A DNA stretch of 46,439 nucleotides from Rhodospirillaceae bacterium (GCA_009772935.1 WOUR01000041.1:1-46439); one strand, 5' to 3'. Counted from the stretch's first letter, positions 1-7,288 are shown. Translations and numbers: made by a program. The notes: generated by a model not told the origin, from the letters alone.

Positions 1-137
1 GTGACGCCGCTCTGCTCCTTCGTCCGCGAGAAGTTCCAGCTGTCGAAGCCCTTGCCGTAAGGCTGCGCGTTCTGCGCCAGCGCCACCGAAGACAATCCCA
101 CCAAGCATAGACCCGCGAGTACGCTCCTCAACAACAT
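1..137 (-). CDS. Secreted small protein, 5' part only (runs off the window)
   Basis: An ATG at 137-135, preceded by a good ribosome-binding site (ggggagagg), opens a frame that stays open to the window edge (45 codons). The first residues form a signal peptide: a basic start, a hydrophobic core (LAGLCLVGLSS) and a probable cleavage site after VALA, followed by QNAQPYGKGFDSWNF. The product is therefore probably exported. It follows the lysis genes in the same direction, so it is either the last gene of the late operon or a moron. No tRNA or att sequence lies between it and the phage genes, so the left prophage end is further left. I do not recognise the family. Confidence 0.6.
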   Translation of the reverse strand, partial: MLLRSVLAGLCLVGLSSVALAQNAQPYGKGFDSWNFSRTKEQSGV

Positions 138-195
138 CCGACCTCTCCCCAAAGTTCGCGTGAATGGAAGCCGACGACGGACATCACTGTCAACG

Positions 196-588
196 CTACC
201 CGGGGCTGCAGGAACAAAAAGGCCGGCGACTGCCGCCCCCGCTCTGGAGCGGCACCGGCCGCCATCCGGTATCGAGCAGCACCCACCAGACACCATTGCC
301 GTCGAGGCGCGCCCGGATCGGCCGGCAGTCGCCCGTCGATCGGTTCGGCGCCATCTGGTTGCAGCAGCTAGCGCCGGTGCCGGGCTGAGTCCAGCCGGTG
401 TAGGGATCGTGCGCTATCGCCGCCCCAGCTGCCGTCACGGCCAGTACGAACAACACCACCGCGAACAGCGCAGCCGGACGGGCCGCCAGCCGATCGGCAC
501 CGCGGCCGAGGCAGATCAGCCAGGCCCAGACACAGACCACGCCAGCAAGCGCGAGGAAGGCCGCGGCGATCAGCAGGATGGCCGTCAT
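196..588 (-). CDS. Signal-anchored cysteine-containing protein, hypothetical
   Basis: The chosen start (ATG 588) overlaps the stop of the upstream Rz1 gene as ATGA, which supports it over the in-frame ATG 15 bases upstream. The 130-aa product has two N-terminal hydrophobic segments, then a soluble domain containing HDPYTGW, SCCNQ, DCRPIRA and GVWWVLLDTGWRPVP. Small secreted proteins with this Cys/Trp pattern occur in alphaproteobacterial phages and genomes; to my knowledge their function is unknown. It is the fourth gene of a tightly overlapping lysis operon (endolysin, Rz, Rz1, this gene), so a role in envelope disruption or in modifying the infected cell is plausible but unproven. Confidence 0.6.
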   Translation of the reverse strand: MTAILLIAAAFLALAGVVCVWAWLICLGRGADRLAARPAALFAVVLFVLAVTAAGAAIAHDPYTGWTQPGTGASCCNQMAPNRSTGDCRPIRARLDGNGVWWVLLDTGWRPVPLQSGGGSRRPFCSCSPG

Positions 589-839
589 CGCCCGTCGTCC
601 CACTTGATCCAGCCCTTGATGATGTTCTCGAGGGCGATGATCGCGGCGCCGAAGCGCAGCCGTTCGGCGGCGAGTTCGACGTCGTTGGGCTTCTCGGGCG
701 CCATTTCAGGGCGCGGCGGAATGGTCTTGAGGCTGGCCGGCGCCGGGTCGCGTGGCGCGATGAAAGCCGAGCTCGAGCAGGCCGTCATCGGAAGCGCGCA
801 TAGCAGGAGTATCGAGGCTCTGAATGACAGGCTTTTCAC
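585..839 (-). CDS. Rz1-like outer-membrane lipoprotein spanin (o-spanin)
   Basis: This 84-aa protein starts at GTG 839 inside the Rz gene, in a different frame (134-bp overlap), the classical embedded Rz/Rz1 layout. It has a lipoprotein signal peptide with a lipobox ending MTAC followed by SSS, and a proline-rich middle (PRDPAP, PPRPEMAPEKP) as in Rz1 proteins. With the i-spanin it would bridge and fuse inner and outer membranes after the endolysin has degraded the peptidoglycan. Its stop overlaps the next gene (ATGA at 588-585). Assignment rests on lipobox, proline content, overlap and gene order; spanins are poorly conserved in sequence. Confidence 0.8.
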   Translation of the reverse strand: MKSLSFRASILLLCALPMTACSSSAFIAPRDPAPASLKTIPPRPEMAPEKPNDVELAAERLRFGAAIIALENIIKGWIKWDDGR

Positions 840-1197
840 GATAGATCACCTCGGTTCGGGTGGTGACGACGGCACCGGTGCGGGCGTTCCGTTCGTCGAG
901 ATCGGCGTCGATCTGCCGGGCCAGGTCGCGGTCCCGGTTCTTCTGCGCCAGCACCGCGGCGGCCCGCTCGGCCTCGCCCCGCGCGATCTCGGCGCGGAGG
1001 TTGGCGACGCGGATGGTGCGGTCAGCGGCCCAGACGCCCAGGGCGAGGAAGGCCACGGCTGGCAGCGCCCACTTCCAGTTCGCCTTCACGAACACCAGGA
1101 TCGGACCGGCGAACGGGATCGCGGCCAGGGGCGCGCCGGCCAGCGGTGCCAGCCATTCCCAATGATCGAGGGCGAACGAGACGACGGTGCCGATCAT
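706..1197 (-). CDS. Rz-like inner-membrane spanin (i-spanin)
   Basis: This 163-aa protein starts at ATG 1197 in a 4-base overlap with the endolysin stop. Hydrophobic N-terminal segments (FAGPILVFVKANW, WALPAVAFLALGVWAA) anchor it in the inner membrane. They are followed by a charged, helical, coiled-coil-like periplasmic region (about residues 65-120, with LRAEIARGEAERAAAVLAQK). This is the usual shape of an Rz i-spanin. The Rz1-like lipoprotein gene begins within its 3' third. The pair would act in the last step of lysis. Two N-terminal hydrophobic stretches rather than one is slightly unusual. Confidence 0.8.
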   Translation of the reverse strand: MIGTVVSFALDHWEWLAPLAGAPLAAIPFAGPILVFVKANWKWALPAVAFLALGVWAADRTIRVANLRAEIARGEAERAAAVLAQKNRDRDLARQIDADLDERNARTGAVVTTRTEVIYREKPVIQSLDTPAMRASDDGLLELGFHRATRPGAGQPQDHSAAP

Positions 1198-1859
1198 GCT
1201 GCCGCCGCCCTCAACGCGGCGAACGTCTTGGGCCCGGCGACGCCATCAGCCGTCAGCCCCCGCGCGCGCTGGAATGCCGTGATCTTCTCGGCCTCGAGGT
1301 CGAGGTCGATCATCGGCAGCCCGAGCAGCGCTCGGTTGCGGTCCCAGTACTGGCGACGATCGCTCAGCCCGTTCAGGCCGCCATTGATCACGCGGGTGAT
1401 GGTCTTGAACCAGCCCCGATCTGCCAGCAGGTTGAGGTCGATCTTGCCGTTGCCGACCGTCCAGAACCACACCGCCGAGGCCGTGCCGTGTTCCGGGCGC
1501 GTGATCAGAGTCGGATCAGACTCTAGATCGAGTCCCAACGCCTGACCGCAGGCGCGATGGTTCGCCCTGCCAGTTACCTGGATAGGCCCGTGACCGGCGA
1601 ACTTGCGGCCATCGCCGGGTTGCGTGTTGCCGAGGTCGCCGCGACCTTCGTAGCCGAGCTGTGCCTCGGTCGGCCCCCAGATTTCCGCCATGTAGCGATA
1701 CTCGCCGCTCTCGTGCGCGAGATGCGCCAGGAACGCGGCGATGCGATCGGGCGTCTTGATGTCGCCCTTGATCATCGCCGGCGCGATGAACGGCAGGTGG
1801 GCGTCGAGGCGCGCGCCGGCAGCCGGAAGCATCTTCCGGAGCGTCTGTTCGGAAAGCAT
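1194..1859 (-). CDS. Endolysin: GH19 chitinase-like lysozyme with C-terminal peptidoglycan-binding domain
   Basis: 221 aa. Residues about 1-165 carry GH19 hallmarks: AAFLAHLAHESGEY with the catalytic-type Glu in HES, YEGRGDLGN, KFAGHGPIQVTGRANH (like the GRGPIQLTG motif) and TRVINGGLNG. Residues about 170-215 (AEKITAFQRARGLTADGVAGPKT) form a PG_binding_1-type repeat that anchors the enzyme to the cell wall. It would cleave glycan strands of peptidoglycan once a holin lets it reach the periplasm; no signal peptide is seen. It overlaps Rz by ATGA. This is the intact endolysin of the phage; a second, GH108-type, endolysin gene at 3894-4109 is truncated. Confidence 0.92.
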   Translation of the reverse strand: MLSEQTLRKMLPAAGARLDAHLPFIAPAMIKGDIKTPDRIAAFLAHLAHESGEYRYMAEIWGPTEAQLGYEGRGDLGNTQPGDGRKFAGHGPIQVTGRANHRACGQALGLDLESDPTLITRPEHGTASAVWFWTVGNGKIDLNLLADRGWFKTITRVINGGLNGLSDRRQYWDRNRALLGLPMIDLDLEAEKITAFQRARGLTADGVAGPKTFAALRAAAA

Positions 1860-1886
1860 ATTGACCTCAGTTGGTTGGAGGGACTG

Positions 1887-2204
1887 CTATGCCGGCGGTC
1901 GATGGCGGCTCTGGCTGGTGAAGCCGAATGTCCGGCGGTAGCCCCACGACAGGGCGAGCGCGATGCAGAACGCCACGGCTTTGGCGTCGAGGGTGTCGTC
2001 GACACCGGACCAGAAGTCCCAGCTGTCGACGGCGGTATAGGCCGCGGTCATCGACAGCATCACCGTGGTCAGTCGTGGCAGCCAGGACGAGCCGCCATGC
2101 TCGCAGGTCAACTGCGCGACGCCGAGAAGGAACGCAGCCGCACCGGCCACCATTCCGATCGAGGCCATAGCGCCTGCGAGGGTGACTGTCGGAAGGTCGA
2201 TCAT
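1887..2204 (-). CDS. Small three-TM membrane protein of the lysis cassette
   Basis: Start ATG 2204 overlaps the stop of the upstream holin-like gene (ATGA), so the longer reading frame beginning at 2258 is rejected. The 105-aa product has hydrophobic segments near residues 5-32, 45-60 and 70-85 (MASIGMVAGAAAFLLG, TTVMLSMTAAYTAV, VAFCIALALSWGY). It lies between a holin-like gene and the endolysin, so it may be a second holin, an antiholin or a pinholin-type partner. No family-specific motif is visible. Confidence 0.65.
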   Translation of the reverse strand: MIDLPTVTLAGAMASIGMVAGAAAFLLGVAQLTCEHGGSSWLPRLTTVMLSMTAAYTAVDSWDFWSGVDDTLDAKAVAFCIALALSWGYRRTFGFTSQSRHRPPA

Positions 2205-2557
2205 GGGGCGCCTCCCCCGGATGGTGGCGCCGGCGGATCCGGTGTGGTGCCGGTCCACCGATCTATGATCTTGCGCAGAACTTCGGGCGCCGAAGTCGTG
2301 AGCGCCGCGAAGACGTTCGTGCCGAGCAGCCCTATGATGAAGATCAGGCCGGCGCGGATGTCGGGATGAGTGACGCCAGAGTGAGCGAGGACCAACGGCG
2401 CGATATAGGCCGCGCTGCCAACGCCGGCGGCCAGCGTGGATACGGCCTCGACAAACTTGAACTGTCGCCGCCAGAGCACGCCCAGCAGCGCGCCCGAGAC
2501 GGCGACCTTCAGCACCTCGGACTTTATGCCGAGCAGGGTTTCCGGATCGAGCTGCAT
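2201..2557 (-). CDS. Putative holin
   Basis: 118 aa from ATG 2557, which follows the stop of the preceding small gene by four bases. Three hydrophobic segments are visible (LKVAVSGALLGVLW, AAGVGSAAYIAPLVLA, AGLIFIIGLLGTNVFAAL). The charged, proline-rich C-terminus (TTPDPPAPPSGGG) is typical of class I holins. It is followed by another membrane protein and the GH19 endolysin. It would form the inner-membrane lesion that times lysis. The longer open frame to 2680 is rejected because it would overlap the clearly coding small gene at 2562-2684. Confidence 0.65.
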   Translation of the reverse strand: MQLDPETLLGIKSEVLKVAVSGALLGVLWRRQFKFVEAVSTLAAGVGSAAYIAPLVLAHSGVTHPDIRAGLIFIIGLLGTNVFAALTTSAPEVLRKIIDRWTGTTPDPPAPPSGGGAP

Positions 2558-2561
2558 CGGC

Positions 2562-2684
2562 TCAGCCCCAGCCGCGATCCGCGACGAAGGCGTACTTCCA
2601 GCTGGCCAGCGCCACGGTCGCCGCAGTGCCGATTCCCACCAGCCAGCGGTACGCCTGCGTTCCCGTGGGGGCCTGCTCACTCAT
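2562..2684 (-). CDS. 40-aa single-TM protein sharing the tail-fibre C-terminal motif
   Basis: A small gene starting at ATG 2684 with ggaaag upstream and ending at TGA 2564-2562, four bases before the holin. The product begins MSEQAPTGTQAYRWLVGIG, has one hydrophobic stretch, and ends SWKYAFVADRGWG. That ending is nearly the same as the end of the tail protein encoded at 4699-6366 (SWKYGFIADRGW), and the DNA behind it is 35/40 identical (2572-2611 against 4706-4745). It is either a real small membrane protein or a tail-fibre 3' end that recombined into the lysis cassette and gained a start codon. Confidence 0.6.
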   Translation of the reverse strand: MSEQAPTGTQAYRWLVGIGTAATVALASWKYAFVADRGWG

Positions 2685-2722
2685 GGACACGCCGCTTTCC
2701 TGCCTACGCTCGCGTCAACCAT
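2681..2722 (-). CDS. 13-codon mini-ORF with a strong RBS, coupled to the next gene
   Basis: A near-perfect Shine-Dalgarno (aaggagg, 2735-2729) lies six bases before an ATG at 2722. It opens only 13 codons (MVDASVGRKAACP) and stops at 2683-2681, in an ATGA overlap with the start of the 40-aa gene. It may be a leader that couples translation of the following genes, or the remnant of a longer gene whose 3' part was lost by recombination. Confidence 0.35.
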   Translation of the reverse strand: MVDASVGRKAACP

Positions 2723-2793
2723 CTGGCGCCTCCTTGGGGCATCGGTTGGTCAGGTCCGGGGCGTTCGTTGCGCGGGCGCTCCGGGCCCCTGCT

Positions 2794-3105
2794 TTATTCA
2801 AGATCCTCGAACTCAGGCGGATCGTCCCTGTAGCGTTCAGCGGCCGGCCGGAACGCCTCCGGGTCGCGGGCCGGCGGAAAGTCGTAGCGGAACTCTTCGG
2901 GGGTCGGCAGTATGGGCGGATGGAGCCAAACACTGTCGCCATCCGCCTGGTCACAGCCCACGTGGCGCAAATGAAACTTGCCGTGACACCTGACGAGATC
3001 GCCGGGATGGCGGCCAAACCCTACTGGCTCGCGCTTGCACGAACCGCGATCGAAGGGGAGCGCCGCGCGGAGACTAATGCTCCCAAGGAACACTTCGCGC
3101 GACAA
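2794..3105 (-). CDS. Hypothetical phage protein, probably 5'-truncated
   Basis: The C-terminal part looks clearly coding (LHPPILPTPEEFRYDF, ARDPEAFRPAAERYRDDPPE, ending EFEDLE), with good G/C third positions. The frame continues rightwards through FDRGSCKREPVGFGRHPGDL and RCHGKFHLRHVGCD, where paired Cys/His residues could bind zinc. No ATG is available before it runs into the oppositely oriented sulfotransferase gene. TTG 3105 is a guess, and the 5' end may have been lost when that gene arrived. A rightward frame (2920-3126, 68 aa, ending QALGDP) competes over part of this interval and cannot be excluded. Function unknown. Confidence 0.45.
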   Translation of the reverse strand: MSREVFLGSISLRAALPFDRGSCKREPVGFGRHPGDLVRCHGKFHLRHVGCDQADGDSVWLHPPILPTPEEFRYDFPPARDPEAFRPAAERYRDDPPEFEDLE

Positions 3106-3126
3106 CAGGCGCTCGGAGACCCGTAA

Positions 3127-3903
3127 GTGGCCCCCATGAGATTTGCCATCGGCAGCCAAAAGTCTGGAACGACGTGGCTGCGCGACTGCTTCGGCCACGT
3201 CTGCACAGTGCCAAAACGCGGCGAATGGTACTTCACGGAGCTTTACGAGCGCATTACTCAGCACGCTCGGCTACACAACATCCTGCCGCCGGAGCGGCAA
3301 AAGGCAATCGGTGAGCGCGCGACGGCTGCGGCGTGGAAAGCCCTTCTCGATGAGGTCGAGCCAGGGGCAACGTTCGACAAGAGCGCCTATCCCTGTTGGG
3401 GGGCTGTGCGCAACGACCTCCACCCGCACGCGGTCCGCCTTGCCAGAGAAGTCTTTCCCGACGCCTGTACGGTGGTGATAGTTCGCGATCCCAGAGCCGT
3501 CTTCAACTCGGCGCTGCACTACTTCTCCACCACCGATAGCGAGTGGGCCGGCAAGATCGACCCCGCCGACTTTGCTGCCACATGGCAGACCCAGAACTGC
3601 CAATGGATCGACGATGCCCCATCTGTGCTGGTTCGCTACGAAGACATGAAATCCAACATGCATGCCGCGCTGACTGATGTGTTCAGCGCCTGCAGGCTTC
3701 CCTGCGATCACGACGGGGTCGCCCGGATCGTTGCGGTCGAAAGCGATGTCGCCGCTGCGCGTGAACGCGCGCCCGAGCCCGAGCAGCGACCCATATACCG
3801 GGTCGGCACGACCGACGACTACCTCAAGCATCTTTCTCCGGAGACGATCAAGGAAATCGAAACGGCGGCGGCCCCGCTGATGGCGAGGCTGGGTTACCTG
3901 TAG
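3127..3903 (+). CDS. Sulfotransferase (PAPS-dependent type), moron gene
   Basis: 258 aa. The 5'-phosphosulfate-binding loop is at residues 9-17 (GSQKSGTTW). The 3'-phosphate-binding motif is at about 118-128 (IVRDPRAVFNS, with Arg120 and Ser128). Lys12 fits the catalytic lysine. Family knowledge implies transfer of a sulfuryl group from PAPS to a hydroxyl or amino acceptor, possibly a surface glycan or lipid; the acceptor cannot be read from sequence. GTG 3127 is preferred because ggag lies eight bases upstream; ATG 3136 is an alternative. It is the only convincing rightward gene among the leftward late genes. It ends ten bases inside a truncated GH108 endolysin gene, so it looks like an inserted lysogenic-conversion cargo gene. 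Confidence 0.88.
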   Translation: MAPMRFAIGSQKSGTTWLRDCFGHVCTVPKRGEWYFTELYERITQHARLHNILPPERQKAIGERATAAAWKALLDEVEPGATFDKSAYPCWGAVRNDLHPHAVRLAREVFPDACTVVIVRDPRAVFNSALHYFSTTDSEWAGKIDPADFAATWQTQNCQWIDDAPSVLVRYEDMKSNMHAALTDVFSACRLPCDHDGVARIVAVESDVAAARERAPEPEQRPIYRVGTTDDYLKHLSPETIKEIETAAAPLMARLGYL

Positions 3904-4109
3904 GAGCGACGATAGATGGCATCGGCTTCGTCCTTGCGCAGCGCCTGGACCTCGGCGGCCGGCACAGGCCAGCCCCGCCCCTTCGCCAGCGCGCCCTGCA
4001 TGATGCCCCACTTCGTGGGCCCGCCGGCGTCGCTGGGATCGTCGGTATACTGGTCGCGGCCCTCACGAACGAGGACGCGCTCGATCATCTCGGAAATCTT
4101 GTCCGGCAT
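3894..4109 (-). pseudogene. GH108 endolysin (glycosyl hydrolase 108), truncated to its N-terminal part
   Basis: The 71-aa reading frame matches the start of the GH108 muramidase family: RVLVREGRDQYTDDPSDAGG, then PTKWGIMQ, with the catalytic-type Glu at residue 16, and an ALRKDEADAIY helix. Family members are usually about 160-270 aa and continue after the IYR motif with a second catalytic and C-terminal part that is absent here. The frame stops at TAA (3896-3894), inside the 3' end of the oppositely oriented sulfotransferase gene. The gene was therefore probably cut by that insertion. The intact GH19 endolysin at 1194-1859 likely took over. Confidence 0.75.
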
Positions 4110-4246
4110 GAGAACCTCGAGGTTGAAACAGTTGGACGCAGCTTATGGCGCCTATCTGGCGGCCCCTTGGGCCCGCCCGCTCGCCGTGCTCTCCACAGAA
4201 GGAAGGCCACGGCGGCCAGGATCACGACCAGTTCGCCCGCGCTCAC
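4085..4246 (-). CDS. 53-aa single-TM protein between holin and endolysin
   Basis: A GTG at 4246 overlaps the stop of the holin-like gene as GTGA, and the frame runs 53 codons to 4085, overlapping the start of the GH108 fragment by 25 bases. The protein begins with a hydrophobic segment (GELVVILAAVAFLLW) and continues with a basic tail (RARRAGGPKGPP). Position and shape suggest a small lysis accessory protein (antiholin or spanin-like); no family can be named. Confidence 0.5.
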   Translation of the reverse strand: MSAGELVVILAAVAFLLWRARRAGGPKGPPDRRHKLRPTVSTSRFSCRTRFPR

Positions 4247-4635
4247 TTCGCCCTCCACGGCACGAATGACAGCACCGCGTCGGCCAGCTTCTTGATCGCC
4301 TCGGCGGTCTTGCCGGCGGTGCCCCAGGGATCGCTGCGGAACTCGCGCATCACCATCACGACCAGGGCGATCATGTCGGTGCCCAGCACCGCGGCCAGGG
4401 TCGCGATGACGCTGCAGGTCCAGGGATGCCAGCCCCATTCCTTGCCGGCCGCCATGCCGGCGAGCGGGCTGATCGCCACGGCCAATGCGAACGCGGCCAG
4501 GCGCTGCCTCGGCGTCAGCAGGTCCTTGCGGAACGCATCGCCGAAGAACGCGCCCAGCATCGACGGCGGTACCAGCCACAGGGCCAGCGTGTCGACTCTC
4601 TCGAGTATCCAGTCGGCGATCGTCGCCATCCGCAC
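4243..4635 (-). CDS. Putative holin of the first lysis cassette
   Basis: 130 aa with three hydrophobic segments (LALWLVPPSMLGAFFG, LAAFALAVAISPLAGMAAG, VIATLAAVLGTDMIALVVMV) and an amphipathic, basic C-terminus ending VPWRAK. The TPRQRLAAFALAVAISPLAG and GWHPW pattern occurs in holin-like phage proteins. ATG 4635 has ggggag seven bases upstream. It lies directly downstream of the last tail gene and upstream of the truncated endolysin, making a lysis cassette separate from the intact one at 585-2557. Confidence 0.65.
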   Translation of the reverse strand: MRMATIADWILERVDTLALWLVPPSMLGAFFGDAFRKDLLTPRQRLAAFALAVAISPLAGMAAGKEWGWHPWTCSVIATLAAVLGTDMIALVVMVMREFRSDPWGTAGKTAEAIKKLADAVLSFVPWRAK

Positions 4636-4698
4636 TCTCCCCGTGCTTGCCTTCGTTACCGCCGCGCGGGCTCCCGGGCCTCAGAAGGCTCCGCCGCC

Positions 4699-6366
4699 CT
4701 ACCACCCACGATCGGCGATGAAGCCGTACTTCCAGCTCGCCAGCGTGAGGGCGGACCAGGCACCAGGCACGGACCTGGACGCGACGTAGAGCGAGCCGGA
4801 GCCGCCGTTACCGGTCACGATCCCTCCCGACTTGTTGCTGCTCCACGGCGTCAGAGTGACGACCTGCGTCGTGCTCAACTGCCCCATGATGCCTTCGGTC
4901 ACCTGCTCCCCGACGGCGTAACCAAGCTCCGTCGTCGTATTCTCGATCACCAGTTTGAAGAGGCGCGGCTTGACACCGAGATTGTGGGTCGCGCCGATCG
5001 CGGTGCTGGCCCCGGGCAGCGTCGCCGTGAAGGTGGATTCGAATCGGCTGTTGTAGGCGTAAGCGACGGTGCTGATGACACCGCTGCCGTCCGTGGCCGC
5101 CTCCCCGACGAAGACCACGAAGGCCTCGGGCGCCGTGCTGCCGTTGCCGAGGTAGCCCTTCATCTCGGCGATGTTGAACGTGAACTGACCCGAGGTCGTG
5201 TCGGGCGTGCCACCGTGCTGGTAGATCGGTGCCAGCAAGGTGCTGCCGGGCGTCAGCGTGCCGTCTGTGCCGATGGCGACATAGAGGAAGTTCGGGGTGG
5301 CCGCGGCGCGGCTGGCCGTGAGGCCGGTCCATGCCAGGTTGGTCAGGCTGACGCCCACCCGATCGTTCGGGCGGCCCTGCCAGTCCCAGCCATTGGCCGC
5401 CGTCGCCACGAAGCGCGACACAGCGGTGATGTTCTGGGCGGTCAAGCTCAATGCCCCGTTGGTCGACGGCAGGAAGATCGGCAGTCCGGCCGTCGAGACG
5501 GGACCCGCGGCAATGGTCTGACGCCGTCCGCTCCACACCGCCGGCATGGTGTTGAGCCAACTCACGCGCCACGTATCGCCCGCCTCGTCCCATTCGACGT
5601 CGAAGCGGACACCGCCCGGAATCCTCTTCACGACACCGTCGGCACCACCGTCGATGCCGTCGCCCGCCGCCGGCGTCAGCACAATGCCGTACTGGCCGCC
5701 GGCGGTAAGGCCGAGGCCGCCGACCCTGAAGCCGTGACCGACACCCGCATCGCCATGCGCCGGCAGGGTGAAGACTCGGTCCGCTGCCGAATTGTCCTGC
5801 GTGAAGACACCGCCAATATCAGCCGCGGCGACGATCTTGTTGGCCGCTCCGACTGCCGTCCACGGCCGGCGCCCATCGCCGAAGTACAGTCCGCTCGGCA
5901 CATCGACATGCCCGATGTGCGTCGCCGTCGAATCGCCCAGGGCGAGGTATCGATCCCAGCGCACGGCGGCGTCGGCATAGGTCCAGAACAGCGCGCCCGC
6001 ACGCAGCAGCGCATGTCGGGCCGCCGCCAGCCAGCCGGTGACAACGCCCTCGTGGACCTCGGCCGACGCCGGCACGTAGACCGTGAGCGGCAGGTCGTCG
6101 ACCGTCCAGGGCACCGCGGCGTTGCTGTTGGTCGACTTCCAGACGTTGCGTGCCAGCGTGGCCGGCGAGCCCGGCGTGAAGGCCGCGCCGCGGTTCATCT
6201 CCCACTTCGTGTTGTTCTTGTTGCGCACGACATAGGCCGGCTTGTCGCCCGAGCCGTAGGTCGCCTCGAAGGGCAGGTAATCGCCCTTGGCGCCGTCGAG
6301 CGTGTAAGACCCGGTCCCCGTCGTGTTGCTGGTCTCGACGGTTTCCTCGGCAAAGGTGCGCGCCAT
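4699..6366 (-). CDS. Distal tail fibre or receptor-binding protein
   Basis: 555 aa from ATG 6366; the open frame upstream to 6549 overlaps the next gene and has non-coding composition. The N-terminal part (residues about 1-170: ETSNTTGTGSYTLDG, FEATYGSGDKPAYVV, WKSTNSNAAVPWTVDD, YVPASAEVHEGVV) resembles the virion-attachment region of phage tail proteins. The rest is Gly/Thr/Ser-rich with repeated beta-strand character, as in fibres. The last residues, LASWKYGFIADRGW, recur in a small protein at 2562-2684. As the last tail gene before lysis it is a good candidate for host recognition; no enzymatic motif is seen. Confidence 0.7.
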   Translation of the reverse strand: MARTFAEETVETSNTTGTGSYTLDGAKGDYLPFEATYGSGDKPAYVVRNKNNTKWEMNRGAAFTPGSPATLARNVWKSTNSNAAVPWTVDDLPLTVYVPASAEVHEGVVTGWLAAARHALLRAGALFWTYADAAVRWDRYLALGDSTATHIGHVDVPSGLYFGDGRRPWTAVGAANKIVAAADIGGVFTQDNSAADRVFTLPAHGDAGVGHGFRVGGLGLTAGGQYGIVLTPAAGDGIDGGADGVVKRIPGGVRFDVEWDEAGDTWRVSWLNTMPAVWSGRRQTIAAGPVSTAGLPIFLPSTNGALSLTAQNITAVSRFVATAANGWDWQGRPNDRVGVSLTNLAWTGLTASRAAATPNFLYVAIGTDGTLTPGSTLLAPIYQHGGTPDTTSGQFTFNIAEMKGYLGNGSTAPEAFVVFVGEAATDGSGVISTVAYAYNSRFESTFTATLPGASTAIGATHNLGVKPRLFKLVIENTTTELGYAVGEQVTEGIMGQLSTTQVVTLTPWSSNKSGGIVTGNGGSGSLYVASRSVPGAWSALTLASWKYGFIADRGW

Positions 6367-6379
6367 GTCGGGCCTCTCT

Positions 6380-7282
6380 CTAGAGCGGTTCGGTGAGGGT
6401 GAGCTGCGTCCGCCAGAGCCCGGCGTCGCCGTCCCACCAGGGCTGCGCCTCGAACTGCGCGGCGTCGGCGAACAGCGCCTGCAGGGTGTAGAGGTGCGCG
6501 TTGGTCCGGGCCGCACCGGGATCGAGCGCGAAGACGAAGTCGCGGGCAAGACCGCAATGGCGCTGCAGCTCGAACAGCGAGTCGACCAGGTCGTCGTGGT
6601 GGATGCCGGAGAACGGCAGGGTCAGCCGGCGCGAGGCCGGGCCACGCGGATCGGTATAGGTGCGGGCGAATGGTGTCCGGGCCTGGGCGTCCGGCGACTG
6701 CAGGCCGATCGCCGGATTGATGTCGACGTTGAAGCGCGGCTGGAAAGCCGGGCCCAGCAGCACGCGCCCGAGATCGAAATAGCTCAGCAGCGAGCCCGGA
6801 TCGGCGAACTCAATCCGCCAGTATTTGTAGGCCGCCGTGTTGGTCCAGCGCACCAGGCCGACGAAGATGGGCCAGTCCACCACGACCGGCTTCTCGCCGC
6901 CCGGCCATGGGCTCTGCCAGCCGGTGTCGAGAGCGGGCGCCGAGAGCAGCGCATCGGCGGTCTCTGCGGCATAGATCCTGACCACGGTCGAGGCGCCATG
7001 GTTTGGCGCGATGAAGGCCGCCGTATCGAGGGCCTCGGCCTGCTCGAGCGTGACGTTGAGGTACTGGCCGGTCTTGCCGGTCGTGCGCCACTTCTTGGCC
7101 GGCTGGATGTCGGCGAGGTAAGACGCCGGCAGGCCGCTGACCTCGGTCCCGGCGACGACGGTCGCGCGGTCGATCGTGCGCGACGACAGGAACAGGCAGT
7201 TCTGCGGCACCGCAACCGGAGGCGTGTACGGGTCCCCTGCCCCGACCGGCTGCACGCTGTAGGGGGCTGGCGACATCGGCAT
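6380..7282 (-). CDS. Phage tail protein, function unassigned
   Basis: 300 aa. The N-terminus is proline-rich (PAPYSVQPVGAGDPYTPP). The middle segment (LDTGWQSPWPG, WPIFVGLVRWTNTAAYKYWR, IEFADPGSLLSYFDLGRVLL) has the look of a beta-sandwich carbohydrate-binding-like domain. The C-terminal part (RRLTLPFSGIHHDDLVDSLF, LALDPGAARTN-like, LYTLQALFADA) resembles tail-tip adaptor proteins. It sits between two fibre genes with 13-bp and 6-bp gaps, so it is probably a structural tail-tip component. The family cannot be named with confidence. Confidence 0.65.
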   Translation of the reverse strand: MPMSPAPYSVQPVGAGDPYTPPVAVPQNCLFLSSRTIDRATVVAGTEVSGLPASYLADIQPAKKWRTTGKTGQYLNVTLEQAEALDTAAFIAPNHGASTVVRIYAAETADALLSAPALDTGWQSPWPGGEKPVVVDWPIFVGLVRWTNTAAYKYWRIEFADPGSLLSYFDLGRVLLGPAFQPRFNVDINPAIGLQSPDAQARTPFARTYTDPRGPASRRLTLPFSGIHHDDLVDSLFELQRHCGLARDFVFALDPGAARTNAHLYTLQALFADAAQFEAQPWWDGDAGLWRTQLTLTEPL

Positions 7283-7288
7283 TGGGCG

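Noticed and set aside
160..1545. Long rightward open frame (461 codons) across the lysis genes
   Set aside because: It is antisense to spanin and endolysin genes that have motifs, overlaps and ribosome-binding sites; its own composition is low-complexity Arg/Gly/Ala.
2626..3126. Rightward frame ending just before the sulfotransferase
   Set aside because: Its first 98 codons are antisense of a better coding frame. The last 52-68 codons (from 2920 or 2968) look reasonable but lack a ribosome-binding site and have slightly poorer third-position bias than the leftward frame. Kept only as an alternative.
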